A stretch of DNA of 64,000 nucleotides, taken from positions 205,001 to 269,000 of the forward strand of contig NZ_CP067992.1 in the NCBI RefSeq assembly GCF_016658865.1, given 5' to 3'. Under the pieces are notes generated by a model that worked only from the letters and a program-made list of their open reading frames with translations, searched no databases and was not told the origin of the DNA. The stretch is from Streptococcus mitis (GTDB lineage Bacteria; Bacillota; Bacilli; Lactobacillales; Streptococcaceae). Positions 28,511-38,853 of this stretch are shown here, piece by piece (positions within the stretch are counted from its first letter, which is position 1; each line of letters starts with the position of its first letter). A program made the translations under genes and the position numbers.

Positions 28511-29929
28511 ATGGACAAATTATTTAAACTAAAAGAGAACGGTACAGACGTTCGTACAGAGGTTCTCGCTGGTTTAACAACCTTCTTTGCAATGAGTTAT
28601 ATTCTCTTTGTAAACCCACAAATTCTTTCGCAAACAGGAATGCCTGCTCAAGGTGTCTTCCTAGCGACGATCATTGGTGCAGTAGCGGGTACCTTGATGA
28701 TGGCCTTCTATGCTAACTTACCTTATGCCCAAGCGCCAGGTATGGGTCTTAACGCCTTCTTTACATTTACAGTCGTATTTGGACTCGGTTATTCTTGGCA
28801 ACAAGCCCTAGCTATGGTCTTCATCTGTGGGATTATCTCATTGATTATTACCTTGACAAATGTTCGTAAAATGATCATTGAATCGATTCCGAATGCCCTT
28901 CGTTCAGCTATTTCAGCTGGTATCGGTGTCTTTCTTGCCTACGTAGGAATTAAGAATGCTGGATTTTTGAAATTTACGATTGATCCAGGTAACTATACTG
29001 TTGTAGGAGAAGGGGCTGACAAAGCTAAAGCAACGATTGCAGCAAACTCTTCAGCAGTTCCAGGATTGGTTGACTTTAATAACCCAGCTGTTTTGGTGGC
29101 ACTTGCAGGACTTGCTATCACAATCTTCTTTGTCATTAAAGGGATTAAAGGAGGAATTATCCTCTCTATCTTGACAACAACTGTTCTTGCTATCGCAGTT
29201 GGTTTGGTAGATTTGTCAAGCATCGATTTTGCTAATAACCATGTTGGTGCAGCTTTTGAAGACTTGAAGACAGTCTTTGGTGCAGCTCTTGGTTCAGAAG
29301 GTTTGGGAGCTTTGATTTCAGATACAGCTCGCTTGCCTGAAACTCTGATGGCTATTCTTGCCTTTTCATTGACAGATATTTTTGATACAATTGGTACCTT
29401 GATCGGTACAGGTGAAAAAGTTGGTATCGTAGCGACAAATGGTGAAAATCACCAATCAGCTAAGTTGGATAAGGCTCTTTACTCTGACTTGATTGGTACT
29501 TCAATTGGTGCCATCGCTGGTACTTCGAACGTAACGACTTATGTCGAGTCTGCTGCTGGTATCGGTGCAGGTGGACGTACTGGTTTGACAGCCTTGGTAG
29601 TGGCAATCTGTTTTGCGATCTCAAGCTTCTTTAGCCCACTTCTAGCGATCGTACCAACAGCCGCTACAGCTCCAATCTTGATTATCGTTGGGATTATGAT
29701 GTTGGCTAGCTTGAAAAATATCCATTGGGACGATATGTCTGAAGCGGTTCCTGCTTTCTTCACATCTATCTTTATGGGATTCAGCTACTCTATCACTCAA
29801 GGGATTGCAGTTGGTTTCTTGACTTACACTTTGACTAAGCTTGTCAAAGGTCAAGCTAAAGATGTTCACATCATGATTTGGATTTTGGATGCCTTGTTTA
29901 TCCTTAACTACATTAGCATGGCCTTATAA
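28511..29929 (+). CDS. NCS2-type purine (guanine/hypoxanthine) permease
   Basis: A 472-aa permease with 12-14 membrane segments. LAGLTTFFAMSYILFVNPQIL and YAQAPGMGLNAFFTFTVV are signatures of the AzgA/PbuG branch, which imports guanine, hypoxanthine or adenine by proton symport. DIFDTIGTLIGTGEKVG and STSxxTYVESAAG-type motifs are present. The ATG at 28511 follows AAAAGGAGA; the in-frame ATG at 28457 lies upstream of the -10 box and can be excluded. Confidence 0.9.
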   Translation: MDKLFKLKENGTDVRTEVLAGLTTFFAMSYILFVNPQILSQTGMPAQGVFLATIIGAVAGTLMMAFYANLPYAQAPGMGLNAFFTFTVVFGLGYSWQQALAMVFICGIISLIITLTNVRKMIIESIPNALRSAISAGIGVFLAYVGIKNAGFLKFTIDPGNYTVVGEGADKAKATIAANSSAVPGLVDFNNPAVLVALAGLAITIFFVIKGIKGGIILSILTTTVLAIAVGLVDLSSIDFANNHVGAAFEDLKTVFGAALGSEGLGALISDTARLPETLMAILAFSLTDIFDTIGTLIGTGEKVGIVATNGENHQSAKLDKALYSDLIGTSIGAIAGTSNVTTYVESAAGIGAGGRTGLTALVVAICFAISSFFSPLLAIVPTAATAPILIIVGIMMLASLKNIHWDDMSEAVPAFFTSIFMGFSYSITQGIAVGFLTYTLTKLVKGQAKDVHIMIWILDALFILNYISMAL

Positions 29930-29940
29930 TAGGATAACCC

Positions 29941-29963
29941 AGGGGGATTTTTCCCCTTTTTTA
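29941..29963 (+). terminator. terminator after the purine permease
   Basis: AGGGG-GATTTTT-CCCCT is followed by six Ts. Confidence 0.8.
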
Positions 29964-29981
29964 ATACAAAGGAGATAGGTG

Positions 29982-30689
29982 ATGAAAGAGAAAAGTATGT
30001 GGAAAGAATTGTTGAATCGTGCAGGCTGGCTGTTAATCTTTTTGCTAGCGACAATTTTATATCAGATTCCTATAGGGGTTACTGCTATTTTAACTTTAAA
30101 TGCAGTACCACTGTTACAGTCAGGACTGATAGTTGCTGGTATTTCGATTGTAGTGTTGGCACTATTTATTTTTGGAGCTCGTAAAACGCAATTAGCAAGT
30201 TTTAATTTTTCTTTTTTTAGAGCGAAGGATTTGGCACGTTTGGGCTTGAGTTATCTAGTTATTATCGGGTCAAATATACTTGGTTCCATTTTATTGCAAC
30301 TATCAAATGAGACGACAACAGGGAATCAGTCTCAGATTAACGACATGGTTCAGAATAGTTCTTTGATTTCCAGTTTCTTCTTACTGGCCTTGCTTGCTCC
30401 GATTTGTGAGGAAATCTTGTGCCGTGGGATTGTTCCTAAAAAGATTTTCCGAGGAAAAGAGAACTTGGGATTTGTAGTCGGTACGATTGTGTTTGCTTTA
30501 TTGCACCAACCAAGTAATTTACCTTCTTTATTGATTTATGGAGGTATGTCGATTGTTCTGTCTTGGACGGCATACAAGACCCAACGTTTGGAAATGTCTA
30601 TCTTACTTCACATGATTGTGAATGGGGTTGCTTTCTGTTTGTTGGCTCTCGTGGTGATTTTGAGTCGGACATTAGGGATTTCTGTTTAA
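29982..30689 (+). CDS. CPBP family intramembrane glutamic endopeptidase
   Basis: A 235-aa protein with about seven membrane segments and all the Abi/CAAX protease motifs: CEEILCRGI (EExxxR, about 141-147), FALLHQPSN (FxxxH, about 168-172) and HMIVNGVAF (HxxxN, about 211-215). Relatives process prenylated proteins or confer bacteriocin self-immunity. No bacteriocin gene is adjacent, so substrate is unknown. A GTG start one codon upstream is possible; the ATG is better spaced from AAGGAGA. Confidence 0.88.
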   Translation: MKEKSMWKELLNRAGWLLIFLLATILYQIPIGVTAILTLNAVPLLQSGLIVAGISIVVLALFIFGARKTQLASFNFSFFRAKDLARLGLSYLVIIGSNILGSILLQLSNETTTGNQSQINDMVQNSSLISSFFLLALLAPICEEILCRGIVPKKIFRGKENLGFVVGTIVFALLHQPSNLPSLLIYGGMSIVLSWTAYKTQRLEMSILLHMIVNGVAFCLLALVVILSRTLGISV

Positions 30690-30773
30690 GATTTTTGACA
30701 ATTGCTTACTTGTTTCTACTGGGAAAAAGATGAATGCAATCGTGTCCATCTTTTTCTTTTTATGGTAAAATAG

Positions 30774-31763
<990 letters not shown>

Positions 31764-31764
31764 G

Positions 31765-33087
31765 ATGAAAGAAATCGAAAACAATCAGTGGATTGCTAAC
31801 TACCGGACGGACCAACCGCATTTTGGTTTGGAACGAATGGTGGAACTATTAGCTTTGCGTGGCAATCCCCATCTAAAACTCAAGGTCATCCATATCGGAG
31901 GGACCAATGGTAAGGGGTCTACCATTGCTTTTTTGAAAAATATGCTAGAAAAGCTAGGGCTGAGAGTTGGGGTGTTCAGCTCGCCCTATCTCATTCATTA
32001 CACAGACCAGATTAGCATCAATGGAGAATCTATCCCAGAAGCGAGTCTAGAGGCTCTCATGGCAGACTATCAGTCTTTGATTGAGGGGGAATCGGCTGCC
32101 AATTTGCAGGGCACAACCGAGTTTGAGATAATTACAGCTATAGCCTATGACTACTTTGCTTCAGAGCAAGTAGATGTGGCTATTATGGAAGTCGGCATGG
32201 GTGGACTCTTGGATAGTACCAATGTCTGCCAGCCCATTCTAACAGGCATCACGACCATTGGACTGGATCATGTGGCCCTACTTGGTGACACCTTGGAAGC
32301 CATAGCAGAGCAGAAGGCTGGTATTATTAAGCAAGGCATTCCCTCGGTGACAGGCCGCATTGCTCCAGAAGCCTTGGCTGTTATTGACCGCATTGCGGAA
32401 GGGAAAGATGCGCCGAGATTTGCCTACGGGACAGATTATCAGGTCAGCCATCAAAAGAGTGTGGTTACAGGCGAAGTCTTTGACTATACAAGTGTTGTCA
32501 GACAAGGTTGCTTCCAGACTGGCCTGCTTGGTTTGTACCAAATAGAGAATGCTGGGATGGCTATAGCTTTACTTGATAATTATTGTCAAGAAGATGGTCG
32601 AGAGCAAGCAAGCAATCACTTGCTGACTCAAGCCTTGGAAGAAACAAGTTGGCCAGGGCGTTTGGAAATCGTGTCAAGAGAACCCTTGATGATTTTGGAT
32701 GGAGCCCACAATCCCCATGCTATCAAGGCTTTATTGACAACCTTGCAAGAACGCTTTGCGGATTATCGTAAGGAAATCCTCTTTACTTGTATCAAAACCA
32801 AGGCTTTGGAGGATATGTTAGACTTGCTGGGGGCCATGCCAGATACCGAGCTTACTCTGACACATTTTGACGATAGTCGGGCGACTGATGAAAGCGTGCT
32901 GAAAGAGGCAGCCAAGTCTAGAAATCTCAGCTACCAAGATTGGCAGGATTTTCTAGAGCAGAAATTGACAGATAAAAAAGAAGAGAAAAAAACAGTTAGG
33001 ATTGTCACGGGTTCCTTGTATTTCTTGAGCCAAGTGAGATCCTATCTGATGGAGAGGAAAAACGAAAATGGATACACAAAAGATTGA
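31765..33087 (+). CDS. folC: dihydrofolate synthase / folylpolyglutamate synthase
   Basis: A 440-aa Mur-ligase-family enzyme joining glutamate to dihydropteroate and extending polyglutamate tails. [15 protein letters not shown] (about 43-57) is the P-loop, [12 protein letters not shown] and [11 protein letters not shown] the Mur/Fol motifs, and [10 protein letters not shown] (about 311-320) begins the C-terminal domain. It starts one base after the folP stop and overlaps folE by 20 bp, so translation is tightly coupled. Confidence 0.95.
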   Translation: MKEIENNQWIANYRTDQPHFGLERMVELLALRGNPHLKLKVIHIGGTNGKGSTIAFLKNMLEKLGLRVGVFSSPYLIHYTDQISINGESIPEASLEALMADYQSLIEGESAANLQGTTEFEIITAIAYDYFASEQVDVAIMEVGMGGLLDSTNVCQPILTGITTIGLDHVALLGDTLEAIAEQKAGIIKQGIPSVTGRIAPEALAVIDRIAEGKDAPRFAYGTDYQVSHQKSVVTGEVFDYTSVVRQGCFQTGLLGLYQIENAGMAIALLDNYCQEDGREQASNHLLTQALEETSWPGRLEIVSREPLMILDGAHNPHAIKALLTTLQERFADYRKEILFTCIKTKALEDMLDLLGAMPDTELTLTHFDDSRATDESVLKEAAKSRNLSYQDWQDFLEQKLTDKKEEKKTVRIVTGSLYFLSQVRSYLMERKNENGYTKD

Positions 33088-33622
33088 AGCAGCTGTAAAA
33101 ATGATTATCGAGGCTGTAGGAGAGGACGTTAACCGTGAGGGCTTGCAGGAAACGCCTGCTCGAGTGGCCCGTATGTACCAAGAGATTTTTTCAGGTCTTG
33201 GTCAAACAGCGGAGGATCATTTGTCAAAATCCTTTGAGATTATTGACGATAATATGGTGGTAGAAAAAGATATCTTTTTCCACACTATGTGTGAACACCA
33301 CTTTCTACCATTTTATGGGAGAGCACATATTGCCTACATTCCAGATGGTCGTGTGGCAGGTTTGTCTAAGCTAGCCCGTACGGTTGAAGTTTATTCTAAA
33401 AAGCCGCAAATTCAAGAACGTTTGAATATCGAAGTAGCCGATGCCTTGATGGAGTATCTAGGTGCTAAAGGAGCCTTTGTTGTCATTGAGGCGGAGCATA
33501 TGTGTATGAGCATGCGTGGTGTCAGAAAACCAGGAACTGTCACCTTGACGACAGTAGCTCGTGGTCTATTTGAAACAGATAAGGACCTCCGAGACCAGGC
33601 TTATCGTTTAATGGGACTGTAA
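33068..33622 (+). CDS. folE: GTP cyclohydrolase I
   Basis: A 184-aa decameric zinc enzyme making dihydroneopterin triphosphate from [15 protein letters not shown] (about 74-85) has the zinc Cys and catalytic His, and [17 protein letters not shown] holds the second zinc Cys. It begins inside folC (20-bp overlap) with GAGAGGAAAAACGAAA upstream. A strong hairpin follows at its stop codon. Confidence 0.97.
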   Translation: MDTQKIEAAVKMIIEAVGEDVNREGLQETPARVARMYQEIFSGLGQTAEDHLSKSFEIIDDNMVVEKDIFFHTMCEHHFLPFYGRAHIAYIPDGRVAGLSKLARTVEVYSKKPQIQERLNIEVADALMEYLGAKGAFVVIEAEHMCMSMRGVRKPGTVTLTTVARGLFETDKDLRDQAYRLMGL

Positions 33623-33648
33623 AAAAATCCGCTTTGGGCGGATTTTTC
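33622..33648 (+). terminator. hairpin with T-run between folE and folK
   Basis: AAAAATCCGC-TTTG-GGCGGATTTTT forms an 11-bp stem ending in TTTTTCT, only 15 bp before the folK ATG. It looks like an intrinsic terminator but sits inside the operon. Confidence 0.75.
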
Positions 33649-33663
33649 TAGAAAGGAATCATT

Positions 33664-34476
33664 ATGGATCAACTACAGATTAAGGATTTGGAAATTTTTG
33701 CCTATCATGGTCTTTTTCCTAGTGAGAAAGAATTGGGGCAGAAGTTTGTTATTTCCGCAATCCTATCCTATGATATGACCAAGGCGGCGACAGATTTGGA
33801 TTTAACAGCCTCTGTCCATTACGGAGAATTGTGCCAGCAGTGGATGACTTGGTTTCAGGAAACAACTGAGGACTTGATTGAAACGGTAGCCTACAAACTG
33901 GTAGAACGTACCTTTGAGGTCTATCCTCTTGTCCAAGAAATAAAGCTAGAACTGAAAAAACCTTGGGCGCCAGTGCATTTACCACTAGATACTTGCTCGG
34001 TAACCATTCATCGTCGCAAGCAACGGGCCTTTATCGCCCTAGGAAGCAATATGGGAGATAAACAAGCAAACTTGAAACAAGCCATTGAGAAGATGCGAGC
34101 TCGAGGTATCCATATTCTCAAAGAGTCCAGTGTCTTGACGACGGAGCCTTGGGGTGGTGTGGAGCAGGATAGCTTTGCTAATCAAGTGGTTGAGGTGGAA
34201 ACCTGGCTACCAGCACCAGTCTTGTTAGAAACCTTGTTAGCCATTGAGTCAGAGATGGGACGGGTGAGAGAGGTACATTGGGGGCCTCGTTTGATTGATT
34301 TGGACTTGCTCTTTGTGGAGGACCAGGTCATTTATACAGACGACCTTATTTTGCCTCATCCTTACATAGCGGAACGCCTTTTTGTTCTTGAGTCCTTACA
34401 GGAAATTGCGCCTCATTTTATCCATCCGACATTAAAGCAACCGATCCGCAACTTGTATAATGTTTTGAAAAAATAG
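33664..34476 (+). CDS. folK: bifunctional dihydroneopterin aldolase / HPPK
   Basis: A 270-aa fusion. Residues 1-118 are FolB ([21 protein letters not shown], with the conserved Tyr and Glu), converting dihydroneopterin to hydroxymethyldihydropterin. Residues about 119-270 are FolK ([41 protein letters not shown]), which pyrophosphorylates that product. The fusion is the pneumococcal SulD arrangement. Last gene of the folate operon, supplying the pterin substrate of FolP. Confidence 0.96.
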   Translation: MDQLQIKDLEIFAYHGLFPSEKELGQKFVISAILSYDMTKAATDLDLTASVHYGELCQQWMTWFQETTEDLIETVAYKLVERTFEVYPLVQEIKLELKKPWAPVHLPLDTCSVTIHRRKQRAFIALGSNMGDKQANLKQAIEKMRARGIHILKESSVLTTEPWGGVEQDSFANQVVEVETWLPAPVLLETLLAIESEMGRVREVHWGPRLIDLDLLFVEDQVIYTDDLILPHPYIAERLFVLESLQEIAPHFIHPTLKQPIRNLYNVLKK

Positions 34477-34525
34477 AAAAAACTCTAGTTTTCAGTCACT
34501 TGCAACTGAAGGCTAGAGTTTTTAT
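34477..34525 (+). terminator. terminator of the folate operon
   Basis: AAAAACTCTAG pairs with CTAGAGTTTTT around an inner TTCAGT/ACTGAA stem. The tail runs into the BOX element. Confidence 0.8.
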
Positions 34526-34764
34526 ACTCTTCGAAAATCTCTTCAAACCACGTCAGCGTCGCCTTACCGTATATATGTTTACTGACTTCGTCAGTTTCAT
34601 CTGCAACCTCAAAACGGTGTTTTGAGCTGACTTCGTCAGCTCTATCTGCAACCTCAAAACCATGTTTTGAGCTGACTTCGTCAGTTCTATCTACAACGTC
34701 AAAGCAGTGCTTTGAGCAACCTGCGGCTAGCTTCCTAGTTTGCTCTTTGATTTTCATTGAGTAT
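34524..34764 (-). repeat. BOX element, boxA-(boxB)3-boxC
   Basis: Minus-strand copy with three boxB modules, each with a CTGACGAAGTCAG-type core. The modules differ at several positions. Its boxA end touches the stop codon of the DUF960 gene. Confidence 0.94.
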
Positions 34765-35081
34765 TAAAATAGGTCATTTTCTTCTGGGAGGAGGATAGTT
34801 TCTCTACCATCCATGTCTAAAACCAAGACTCTGGGGGGATAAAGAGGGTCAAAGGGATGGTTAAAATCAAAATCAATGGCTGTAGGGAGGTGTTGACTTG
34901 AAAAGTGGAAGGTAATTTTTCCTTGGTTATTGAGCAATTGAAACTCGAGTTCTTCTTCCAATTCAAAGACATTTTTTAAGAAATGGTCGATGATATACCA
35001 AAAAGAGTCAATGACATCATCAGGCAAGCTGGTAACAATGCCAAAACTAGCCGACCTCATCTGGGTATTGGTAAAAGCCAT
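34764..35081 (-). CDS. DUF960 family protein
   Basis: A 105-aa small acidic protein beginning MAFTNTQMRSASFG and matching the DUF960 pattern (SLPDDVIDSFWYIIDHFLK, then an acidic beta-rich half). Function is unknown. A longer frame reaches 35192, but the ATG at 35081 has the GGGGGCAGAGAT ribosome binding site and the conserved N-terminus. It is divergent from ccpA. The stop codon is provided at the edge of a BOX element. Confidence 0.75.
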   Translation of the reverse strand: MAFTNTQMRSASFGIVTSLPDDVIDSFWYIIDHFLKNVFELEEELEFQLLNNQGKITFHFSSQHLPTAIDFDFNHPFDPLYPPRVLVLDMDGRETILLPEENDLF

Positions 35082-35206
35082 ATCTCTGCCCCCTTTCTTT
35101 TCCCTTATCATACAGCAATTAGGATTAAAAATCAAGAAAAGGTAATTTTTTTCTTTAAAACTTAGGCTTTCTATGAAATTTTTTTCAAACAATCTTCAAA
35201 AAATAC

Positions 35207-35235
35207 TTGAAAGTGTTTACAAATAGTGATAGAAT
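35207..35235 (+). promoter_or_regulatory. ccpA promoter
   Basis: TTGAAA (35207-35212) and TAGAAT (35230-35235) are separated by 17 bp. Confidence 0.65.
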
Positions 35236-35250
35236 GGAATAAGTAGAAAC

Positions 35251-35269
35251 ATGAAAACGAAATTTTCAT
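35251..35269. promoter_or_regulatory. palindrome with cre-like core downstream of the ccpA promoter
   Basis: ATGAAAA-CGAAA-TTTTCAT is a perfect 7-bp inverted repeat beginning TGAAAACG, the left half of a cre. It sits 16 bp after the -10, a position suited to autorepression. The right half departs from the cre consensus. Confidence 0.45.
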
Positions 35270-35319
35270 ACCGTCTCTTTTTTGGAGTCTCATGAGGTAT
35301 GATATAGAAAGGAAATGGA

Positions 35320-36330
35320 ATGAATACAGACGATACAGTAACGATTTATGATGTCGCCCGTGAAGCAGGAGTTTCAATGGCGACGGTTAGCCGTGTAGTC
35401 AATGGCAATAAGAATGTAAAAGAGAACACCCGTAAAAAAGTGCTTGAGGTGATTGATCGTTTGGATTACCGTCCAAATGCCGTGGCGCGTGGTCTTGCAA
35501 GTAAAAAGACAACCACTGTCGGTGTTGTGATTCCCAATATTACCAATGGCTATTTCTCAACGCTTGCTAAAGGGATTGATGATATCGCTGAAATGTACAA
35601 GTACAATATTGTCCTTGCTAATAGTGATGAGGACGATGACAAGGAAGTTTCAGTTGTCAATACACTATTTTCTAAGCAAGTGGATGGTATCATCTTTATG
35701 GGCTACCACTTGACTGAAAAAATTCGTTCAGAGTTTTCTCGTTCTCGAACACCGGTTGTTCTTGCAGGAACTGTGGATGTAGAACATCAGCTTCCAAGTG
35801 TCAATATTGACTACAAACAAGCAACGATTGATGCAGTGACCTACCTTGCTAAAGAAAATGAGCGCATTGCTTTTGTTAGCGGTCCACTAGTGGATGATAT
35901 CAATGGTAAGGTTCGTTTGGTTGGCTACAAGGAAGCCTTGAAAAAAGCAGGGATTTCTTATAGCGAAGGATTGGTATTTGAGTCTAAATACACTTATGAA
36001 GATGGCTATGCCTTGGCAGAACGCTTGATTTCATCAAATGCAACTGCAGCAGTTGTAACAGGTGATGAATTGGCAGCAGGTGTCTTGAACGGTCTTGCTG
36101 ATAAGGGTGTGTCAGTACCAGAAGAGTTTGAAATCATTACTAGTGATGATTCACAAATCTCACGCTTTACCCGTCCAAACTTGACAACTATTGCCCAACC
36201 TCTTTATGACCTTGGTGCTATTAGTATGCGTATGTTGACTAAGATTATGCACAAGGAAGAGTTGGAAGAACGTGAAGTTCTCTTACCTCATGGTTTGACA
36301 GAACGTCGCTCAACACGAAAACGTAAATAG
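35320..36330 (+). CDS. ccpA: catabolite control protein A
   Basis: A 336-aa LacI/GalR regulator. The helix-turn-helix and hinge are at 1-60 (TIYDVAREAGVSMATVSRVVNG, RPNAVARGLASKKT) and the periplasmic-binding-like core follows. CcpA binds cre sites with HPr-Ser-P and coordinates carbon use. Full length, with the conserved hinge. Cre-like sites near man, pflA and this gene itself are plausible local targets. Confidence 0.97.
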   Translation: MNTDDTVTIYDVAREAGVSMATVSRVVNGNKNVKENTRKKVLEVIDRLDYRPNAVARGLASKKTTTVGVVIPNITNGYFSTLAKGIDDIAEMYKYNIVLANSDEDDDKEVSVVNTLFSKQVDGIIFMGYHLTEKIRSEFSRSRTPVVLAGTVDVEHQLPSVNIDYKQATIDAVTYLAKENERIAFVSGPLVDDINGKVRLVGYKEALKKAGISYSEGLVFESKYTYEDGYALAERLISSNATAAVVTGDELAAGVLNGLADKGVSVPEEFEIITSDDSQISRFTRPNLTTIAQPLYDLGAISMRMLTKIMHKEELEEREVLLPHGLTERRSTRKRK

Positions 36331-36370
36331 AAAAAATCAGGGAATCGTGCAGATTTCCTGATTTTTTTTT
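36331..36370. terminator. terminator between ccpA and ansA
   Basis: AAAAAATCAGGGAA and TTTCCTGATTTTTTTT pair; the symmetric A- and T-runs suit the convergent gene pair. Confidence 0.85.
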
Positions 36371-36380
36371 GAGGAGAGAC

Positions 36381-37343
36381 TTAGCCTTCCATATAGTCTT
36401 TCAAAACCTGTCCTGTTAGTCCGGCATTGAGGGCAATGAGGAGTTTCAAGCGAGCTTTTTGGGCGTTGAGTTCTTTAACAAAGAAGACACCAGATTTTTG
36501 CAACTGCACACCCCCACCTTGGTAGGCATAAACAGGTTCCGCTATACCGTTAAAGCATCGTGATACCAGGGCGACTGGGATTCCTTTTTGCAGAAGGCTT
36601 TCTAACTTTTCAGCCGTTTCTTTGGGAATATTACCAGCTCCGAAGGCTTGGATAATCAAGCCGTCCAATTGTTCCAAATCCAGCATATCAATCAGCTCAT
36701 CTGTCATACCGGCATAAGCCGAGATGATAGGAACTAATCCTTGTATGCGATCAAGGTCAAAGCGAACACGAGGTTCAGCTGTTTTAAAGTAGAGGATTTC
36801 CCGCTTCGTAATCAGACCAAGTGGCCCATGTGTTGGGGTCTGGAAGGTGCCGACGTTGGTCGTATGCGTTTTAGTAACATACTTGGCAGCATGGATTTCA
36901 TCGTTCATAACAACCAAAACCCCTTTGTCAGCAGCCCTGTCATCGCTAGCCACCCGTAAAGCACTCAGATAGTTATAAACACCGTCGCTGCCGAGTTCGT
37001 TAGAGCTACGCATGGCCCCTGTTAGAACGATAGGCATATGGGGAACTTCCATGGTATCAAGGAAATAGGCTGTTTCCTCTAAAGTATCGGTTCCATGTGT
37101 AATCACAACCCCATCGTAGTTATCTGCTTCCTCTTTTATTTTCTTGTAGAGGACTAGCATATGCTTGGGTTTGATATGGGGGCTTGGTAGGTTAAAAAAG
37201 TCCAAGGCGTGGACTTGGATTCCTTCAAGTGGGTTGGACACATGGTTCATGGGATTATCTGAACTCGTCACAACAGCGCCAGAAGCATCGGCCTGCATGG
37301 AAATAGTTCCACCAGTATGCAAAACAAGGATTTTCTTAGGCAT
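36381..37343 (-). CDS. ansA: type I L-asparaginase
   Basis: A 320-aa cytoplasmic enzyme hydrolysing asparagine to aspartate and ammonia. VLHTGGTISMQ (about 6-16) has the nucleophilic Thr, and VVITHGTDTLEETAYFL (about 79-95) the second Thr-Asp pair with its Lys further on. No signal peptide, which favours the low-affinity type I form. Divergent from the downstream HAD gene with 65 bp between. Confidence 0.94.
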   Translation of the reverse strand: MPKKILVLHTGGTISMQADASGAVVTSSDNPMNHVSNPLEGIQVHALDFFNLPSPHIKPKHMLVLYKKIKEEADNYDGVVITHGTDTLEETAYFLDTMEVPHMPIVLTGAMRSSNELGSDGVYNYLSALRVASDDRAADKGVLVVMNDEIHAAKYVTKTHTTNVGTFQTPTHGPLGLITKREILYFKTAEPRVRFDLDRIQGLVPIISAYAGMTDELIDMLDLEQLDGLIIQAFGAGNIPKETAEKLESLLQKGIPVALVSRCFNGIAEPVYAYQGGGVQLQKSGVFFVKELNAQKARLKLLIALNAGLTGQVLKDYMEG

Positions 37344-37408
37344 GATTTACTCACTCTTTCTGAAATGTGGTATAATCATTGTATCACAAAAGGGGAGATT
37401 GGGACAGG

Positions 37409-38797
37409 ATGGAAGTCAAAGCTGTTTTTTTTGATATCGATGGAACTTTGGTCAACGATCGCAAGAGTGTTTTGAAATCCACTAAGGACGCGATTAAAAT
37501 CGTCAAAGAGCAAGGGGTACTTGTCGGCGTAGCGACAGGTCGAGGACCTTTTTTTGTTAAGGAATTGATGGACGATTTGGATTTGGACTTTGCGGTAACC
37601 TACAATGGCCAGTATATCTTTACTAAAGACAGGGTCTTGTTCACGAGTCCTATTTCCAAGTTACATTTGCGCCAGCTAATTACTTATGCTAAAAAAGAAG
37701 GTAAGGAGATTGCCCTAGGGACCAAGGATGCTATGTTAGGTTCCAAAATCATGTCCTTTGGTTTGGGTTCTTTTTCCCAACGAATCAGTCGCTTCGTTCC
37801 CTCAGTTTTAACTCGGACAGTGAGTCATTCCTTTAATCGTATGGTCAGCAAGGTTGTTCCCCAAAAGGAAGAAGACCTGCTTCAACTGATGAATCAGCCT
37901 ATCTACCAAGTTTTGATGCTGATGACGCCAGAAGAATCTGAGAAGGCGGCAGCAGATTTTGAAGATTTGAAATTGACACGTAGCAATCCTTTTGCAGCGG
38001 ATGTCATCAATCAAGGAAACTCTAAATTGGAAGGCATACGCCGAGTTGGGAAAGAATATGGCTTTGACCTCAACCAAGTCATGGCCTTTGGTGATTCGGA
38101 TAACGACCTAGAAATGCTGGCTGGTGTCGGTATGTCGGTCGCTATGGGAAATGGTAGTAGCAGTGTCAAGGAAGTTGCTAAGCACATTACCACCAGCAAT
38201 CAGCAAGACGGAATCCACAAGGCCCTGGAACATTTTGGTGTTCTAGCTTCAGAAAAAGTCTTTGTCAGCCGTGACTATCATTTCAATAAGGTCAAGACCT
38301 TCCACCACATGATGGATGAACGAACCCAAGAAGAACCACGAGCTTGGGATTTAGAAGGTGCAACCCACAGGGCTGGCTTTAAAATAGAAGAATTGGTGGA
38401 ATTTGTTAGAGCTGCCAGTCCTTCTGAAGAGGACTTTGGTCAAGCTCTATCGCAACTTCATCAGGCTCTTGATAAGGCAGCAGAGAAAGTATCCAAGAAG
38501 ACACCTGCCCAGCAAGATTTGATAGGTCAGGTAGATGCTCTGATTGACACGCTTTATTTTACCTACGGTAGTTTTGTCTTGATGGGGGTGGATCCAGAAC
38601 GTATTTTTGATATTGTCCATCAGGCCAATATGGGGAAAATTTTCCCAGATGGCAAGGCTCATTTTGATCCAGTGACCCACAAAATCTTAAAGCCAGACGA
38701 TTGGGAAGAAAAATATGCTCCAGAACCTGCTATTAAAAAGGAACTGCAGCGCCAGCTCAAGGCTTATGAACGCCATAAAGAGAGAAATAAATCGTAA
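37409..38797 (+). CDS. Cof-type HAD hydrolase fused to a MazG/PRA-PH-like domain
   Basis: A 462-aa protein. Residues 1-275 are a Cof HAD phosphatase (FFDIDGTLVNDR, VATGRG, MAFGDSDNDLEMLAG). Residues about 290-462 are a separate all-alpha region with GQVDALIDTLYFTYGSFVL, MGVDPERIFDIVHQANMGK and FDPVTHKILKPDDW, the pattern of all-alpha NTP pyrophosphohydrolases related to MazG/PRA-PH. The fusion suggests nucleotide house-cleaning with a pyrophosphohydrolase and a phosphatase on one chain; this is inference. The start is the ATG giving MEVKAVFFD. Confidence 0.85.
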   Translation: MEVKAVFFDIDGTLVNDRKSVLKSTKDAIKIVKEQGVLVGVATGRGPFFVKELMDDLDLDFAVTYNGQYIFTKDRVLFTSPISKLHLRQLITYAKKEGKEIALGTKDAMLGSKIMSFGLGSFSQRISRFVPSVLTRTVSHSFNRMVSKVVPQKEEDLLQLMNQPIYQVLMLMTPEESEKAAADFEDLKLTRSNPFAADVINQGNSKLEGIRRVGKEYGFDLNQVMAFGDSDNDLEMLAGVGMSVAMGNGSSSVKEVAKHITTSNQQDGIHKALEHFGVLASEKVFVSRDYHFNKVKTFHHMMDERTQEEPRAWDLEGATHRAGFKIEELVEFVRAASPSEEDFGQALSQLHQALDKAAEKVSKKTPAQQDLIGQVDALIDTLYFTYGSFVLMGVDPERIFDIVHQANMGKIFPDGKAHFDPVTHKILKPDDWEEKYAPEPAIKKELQRQLKAYERHKERNKS

Positions 38798-38821
38798 ACA
38801 AAAAGTAAATAAAAAGTAAAT

Positions 38822-38847
38822 AAAAAGGAGCTAGGTGCTCCTTTTCT
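38822..38847. terminator. convergent terminator
   Basis: AAAAAGGAGC-TAGGT-GCTCCTTTTC. It is preceded by a near-tandem AAAAAGTAAAT repeat at 38801-38822. Confidence 0.75.
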
Positions 38848-38853
38848 TCGTTA

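Noticed and set aside
34485..34757. Open frame with repeated EVADRADEVSSKH-like units on the minus strand
   Set aside because: It is the translation of the BOX element and folK terminator; the repeats are boxB modules, not a protein.
38801..38822. AAAAAGTAAAT tandem repeat as a CRISPR or satellite array
   Set aside because: Only two short copies of low complexity beside a terminator. No CRISPR-like repeat-spacer pattern occurs anywhere in the window.
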